Shown here piece after piece: positions 62,016 through 64,000 of a stretch of 64,000 nt of DNA. The notes below the pieces were generated by a model, which was given only the letters and a program-made list of their open reading frames with translations, was not told where the DNA came from and made no database searches. Source of the DNA: Hydrogenophaga crassostreae. Lineage in GTDB: Bacteria; Pseudomonadota; Gammaproteobacteria; Burkholderiales; Burkholderiaceae_C. How positions within the stretch are numbered: the first letter of the stretch is position 1; each line of letters starts with the position of its first letter. Where the stretch lies: contig NZ_CP017476.1 of NCBI RefSeq assembly GCF_001761385.1, positions 3,647,501 through 3,711,500 of the forward strand, written 5' to 3'. Position numbers and translations under genes: made by a program.

Positions 62016-62984
62016 ATGATCCATTGGGAAGCCCACACCTGCCTGCCACTGCACCCTGAAGCCAGCTTCGAACCACTCGATCGCTACCGGGCGCTGGGCG
62101 TTCACTACGTCAGCATCAACGTGGGCATGGACATGAATCCACTGTCACAGATCCTGCCGGTGATCGCAGCGTTTCGCGCCCGCCTGGCGGCTGAGCCGGA
62201 GCGCTATGTGCTGCCGAAAAAGGTGTCGGAAATCGAGAGCGCACGGGTCAACGGGCAACTGGCCGTGGGTTTCGACCTCGAAGGCGCCTTGCCTTTGCTG
62301 GAACAGCCCGCCATGGTCGCGCTCTTTCGCGATCTGGGGGTACGCCAGATCCACTTCGCCTACAACCGCAACAACGCTGTGGCCGGTGGTTGCCATGACA
62401 CGCCGCAAGGGCTCACGGCCCTAGGACGACGCATGGTGGACGCGGTCAACGATGCCGGCGTGCTGATGGACTGCGCCCACACCGAGCGCCGCAGTTCCCT
62501 TGACATCATGGCCCGTTCACGCCACCCGGTGGTGTTCAGCCACGCGAACCCGCTCGCGCTCGCGGAACATGGGCGCAACGTCAGCGACGAGCAGATCCGC
62601 GCTTGCGCAGCCACGGGAGGCGTGGTCTGCCTCTCGGGAGTCTCTCCGTTTCTGGGTATTGACCAGCCGGGCGCCATCGATGTCGCCCGCCATGCGGCCT
62701 ACGTGGCAGACCTGGTGGGCGCCGAGCACGTGGGCCTGGGCCTGGACATCGGCTTCTCGCAAAGTGGATTGACCGACGACCCGCCACCACCTTTCGACCC
62801 GGGCCGTTGGTGGCCCGCAGCGGCGGGCTACGGACAGGGCATCAGAGGCATCACCTATACCCCGCTCGACACATGGTCCGACCTGCCTCAGGCATTGCAG
62901 GCGGCCGGCATGCGTGACACAGACATCCGCGGCGTGATGGGCGGCAACATGGCGCGGGTTGCGCGCCATGTGTGGGGTGGCTAA
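62016..62984 (+). CDS. Membrane dipeptidase family protein (peptidase M19)
   Basis: M19 enzymes hydrolyse dipeptides, including those with a C-terminal D-residue. The metal ligands Glu (AVGFDLEGALPL), His (MDCAHTERR), His (VVFSHANPLAL) and Asp (GLGLDIGFSQ) are visible. The first motif, usually His-x-Asp, reads EAHTC, so one ligand position is Cys. The protein has 322 residues and no signal peptide, so it is cytoplasmic. It lies 18 bases after the RpiR gene, suggesting a two-gene unit. Confidence 0.9.
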   Translation: MIHWEAHTCLPLHPEASFEPLDRYRALGVHYVSINVGMDMNPLSQILPVIAAFRARLAAEPERYVLPKKVSEIESARVNGQLAVGFDLEGALPLLEQPAMVALFRDLGVRQIHFAYNRNNAVAGGCHDTPQGLTALGRRMVDAVNDAGVLMDCAHTERRSSLDIMARSRHPVVFSHANPLALAEHGRNVSDEQIRACAATGGVVCLSGVSPFLGIDQPGAIDVARHAAYVADLVGAEHVGLGLDIGFSQSGLTDDPPPPFDPGRWWPAAAGYGQGIRGITYTPLDTWSDLPQALQAAGMRDTDIRGVMGGNMARVARHVWGG

Positions 62985-63000
62985 ACCTTTGCCCTGTCGC

Positions 63001-64000
63001 TCAAACCAGCTGACGCAACTCCCTTAGCGCAACAGACACGGGCGCCAGATCGGGTACAGCGCCGGCCACGCTTTCGCGCATCGCGCTCACGCGTGCAATG
63101 GTTTTGCTGTGGGTCTCTTCCCATTGCTCCACCGATTTCTTTTCGCCCAGCAAATACTGCACGATCTGGCTGGCAATGGAGTAAGCATCATCACGGGCAC
63201 TGCCTCGTGCCTGCGTTTGCCACAATGTGTCGGTGGGCAGCTTGGCGATCATGGTGCGCCACAATCCCAGGTCGAGCACATGGTCAACGCCGAAGTAGAT
63301 TCGGGCAGCTTTCTCCAGCGAACTGTTGCACTTGGCAGCCACATCCACCAGGTCCAGAACCGGGTAAAGATGATCCAATACGGTCAGGTCTTCGGCCAGT
63401 TGCGCGTCCACCCCAGCCTCTACCAATTTGTTGCTTGCCGACTGCCATTGTTCGCGGGCCTCCACCGGCAACCATTGATCGATGTGGGCACGCAACTGCG
63501 CAGCAGCCGGTTGGTAGCGTGCGATCATGCTGGGCAGGTCGCCCTCGCCCCGGTGTCGCAACATCCAGCGGCTGGCACGCTGCGTCACCGCACTGAGTTG
63601 GGCAAGCAGGCTCAGCTGCAACCGGGTGGGCACCTTGCCATCGAGCTCATCGATACGGTCCCAGATGTTTTCCAGACCAAACACTTCCCGGGCCAGCGTG
63701 TAGGCGCTCACCACTTCAGATGCGTTGCACGAGGCTTCCGTGGCCAGATAGTTCACAAAGGTGGCGCCCATGCGGTTGACCACGGCATTGGTCACGGTGG
63801 TGGCGACGATCTCACGTTTCAACGCATGGTTGGCGACAAAATCGGGATAGGCCTTGTTGAGGGCCTGTGGAAAATAGGTCTGCAAAACCTCGGCATAAAA
63901 CGGATCGTCTGGCAACGCACCGGCGCACAGCTCGTCAAACAGATTGAGCTTGGAATAGGCCATCAGCACCGCGTTTTCGGGACGGGTAAGTCCCTTGCCA
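63001..64000 (-). CDS. gdhB: NAD-dependent glutamate dehydrogenase (large type), C-terminal part only
   Basis: This is the C-terminal end of a roughly 1600-residue NAD-specific glutamate dehydrogenase, which deaminates glutamate to 2-oxoglutarate. The frame is open at the window edge (G-K-G-L-T-R-P-E-N-A-V-L-M-A-Y-S-K), matching the family segment that runs into this helical C-terminal domain. NRMGATFVNYLATEA and LDLVDVAAKCNSSLEKAARIYF are typical. About 332 residues are visible. Its stop lies 16 bases from the end of the dipeptidase, in convergent orientation. Confidence 0.92.
   Translation of the reverse strand, partial: GKGLTRPENAVLMAYSKLNLFDELCAGALPDDPFYAEVLQTYFPQALNKAYPDFVANHALKREIVATTVTNAVVNRMGATFVNYLATEASCNASEVVSAYTLAREVFGLENIWDRIDELDGKVPTRLQLSLLAQLSAVTQRASRWMLRHRGEGDLPSMIARYQPAAAQLRAHIDQWLPVEAREQWQSASNKLVEAGVDAQLAEDLTVLDHLYPVLDLVDVAAKCNSSLEKAARIYFGVDHVLDLGLWRTMIAKLPTDTLWQTQARGSARDDAYSIASQIVQYLLGEKKSVEQWEETHSKTIARVSAMRESVAGAVPDLAPVSVALRELRQLV

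Overview
The window looks like a chromosomal segment of a betaproteobacterium in the Burkholderiales, most probably Comamonadaceae (Hydrogenophaga/Rhodoferax/Acidovorax-like). The reasons are the high G+C content, the gene order rpoE-rseA-rseB-mucD-lepA-lepB-DUF4845-rnc-era-recO-pdxJ-acpS-nagZ, the hemC-hemD-hemX-hemY cluster divergent from ppc, an NAD-dependent glutamate dehydrogenase of the very large type, and GC-rich palindromic intergenic repeats of a kind common in that family. The assignment is by inspection only. I see no phage, integrase, transposase, CRISPR array or toxin-antitoxin pair.

Layout. 1-26.7 kb is mostly minus-strand core metabolism. It runs from a partial Lon-substrate-binding protein and the nagZ-to-lepA block (cell-wall recycling, vitamin B6, recombination, ribosome maturation, RNase III, signal peptidase, LepA) to the sigma-E envelope-stress operon (rpoE, rseA, rseB, mucD). 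mucD carries an apparent one-base frameshift. Then come the fatty-acid/phospholipid cluster (yceD, rpmF, plsX, fabH, fabD, fabG, acpP, fabF), with maf and an RsmI-like methyltransferase divergent from it, galU, and a group of small genes (S49 peptidase, Rieske protein, HAD phosphatase, H-NS-like protein, RluC).

26.7-45.4 kb has rne on the plus strand behind a long leader, haem genes hemCDXY, then ppc, an RNase AM-like PHP phosphatase, an EamA transporter, a YciO/Sua5 protein, a site-2 protease homologue and trpS with an unusual C-terminal extension. A convergent response regulator/sensor kinase pair shares one terminator, and a tRNA-Ser(CGA) follows.

45.6-64 kb is more accessory. It holds a membrane M48 peptidase coupled to a YjgN-like protein, exported methionine sulfoxide reductases msrB-msrA, a MarR regulator followed by a short-chain dehydrogenase and a DsbA-fold isomerase, and an MsbA-type ABC exporter. 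Next are a six-copy tandem array of an 82-bp repeat, a peroxiredoxin divergent from an AraC regulator, and a complete dipeptide ABC importer (dppABCDF) divergent from an RpiR regulator and a membrane dipeptidase. The C-terminal part of NAD-glutamate dehydrogenase closes the window.

The most plausible under-described unit is the last one: importer, RpiR/SIS regulator and M19 dipeptidase, with a strong palindromic operator candidate overlapping a dppA promoter. It reads as a regulated dipeptide (possibly D-amino-acid or muropeptide-derived dipeptide) scavenging module. Most of the rest is ordinary housekeeping DNA, and I did not find a clear novel defence or mobile system.
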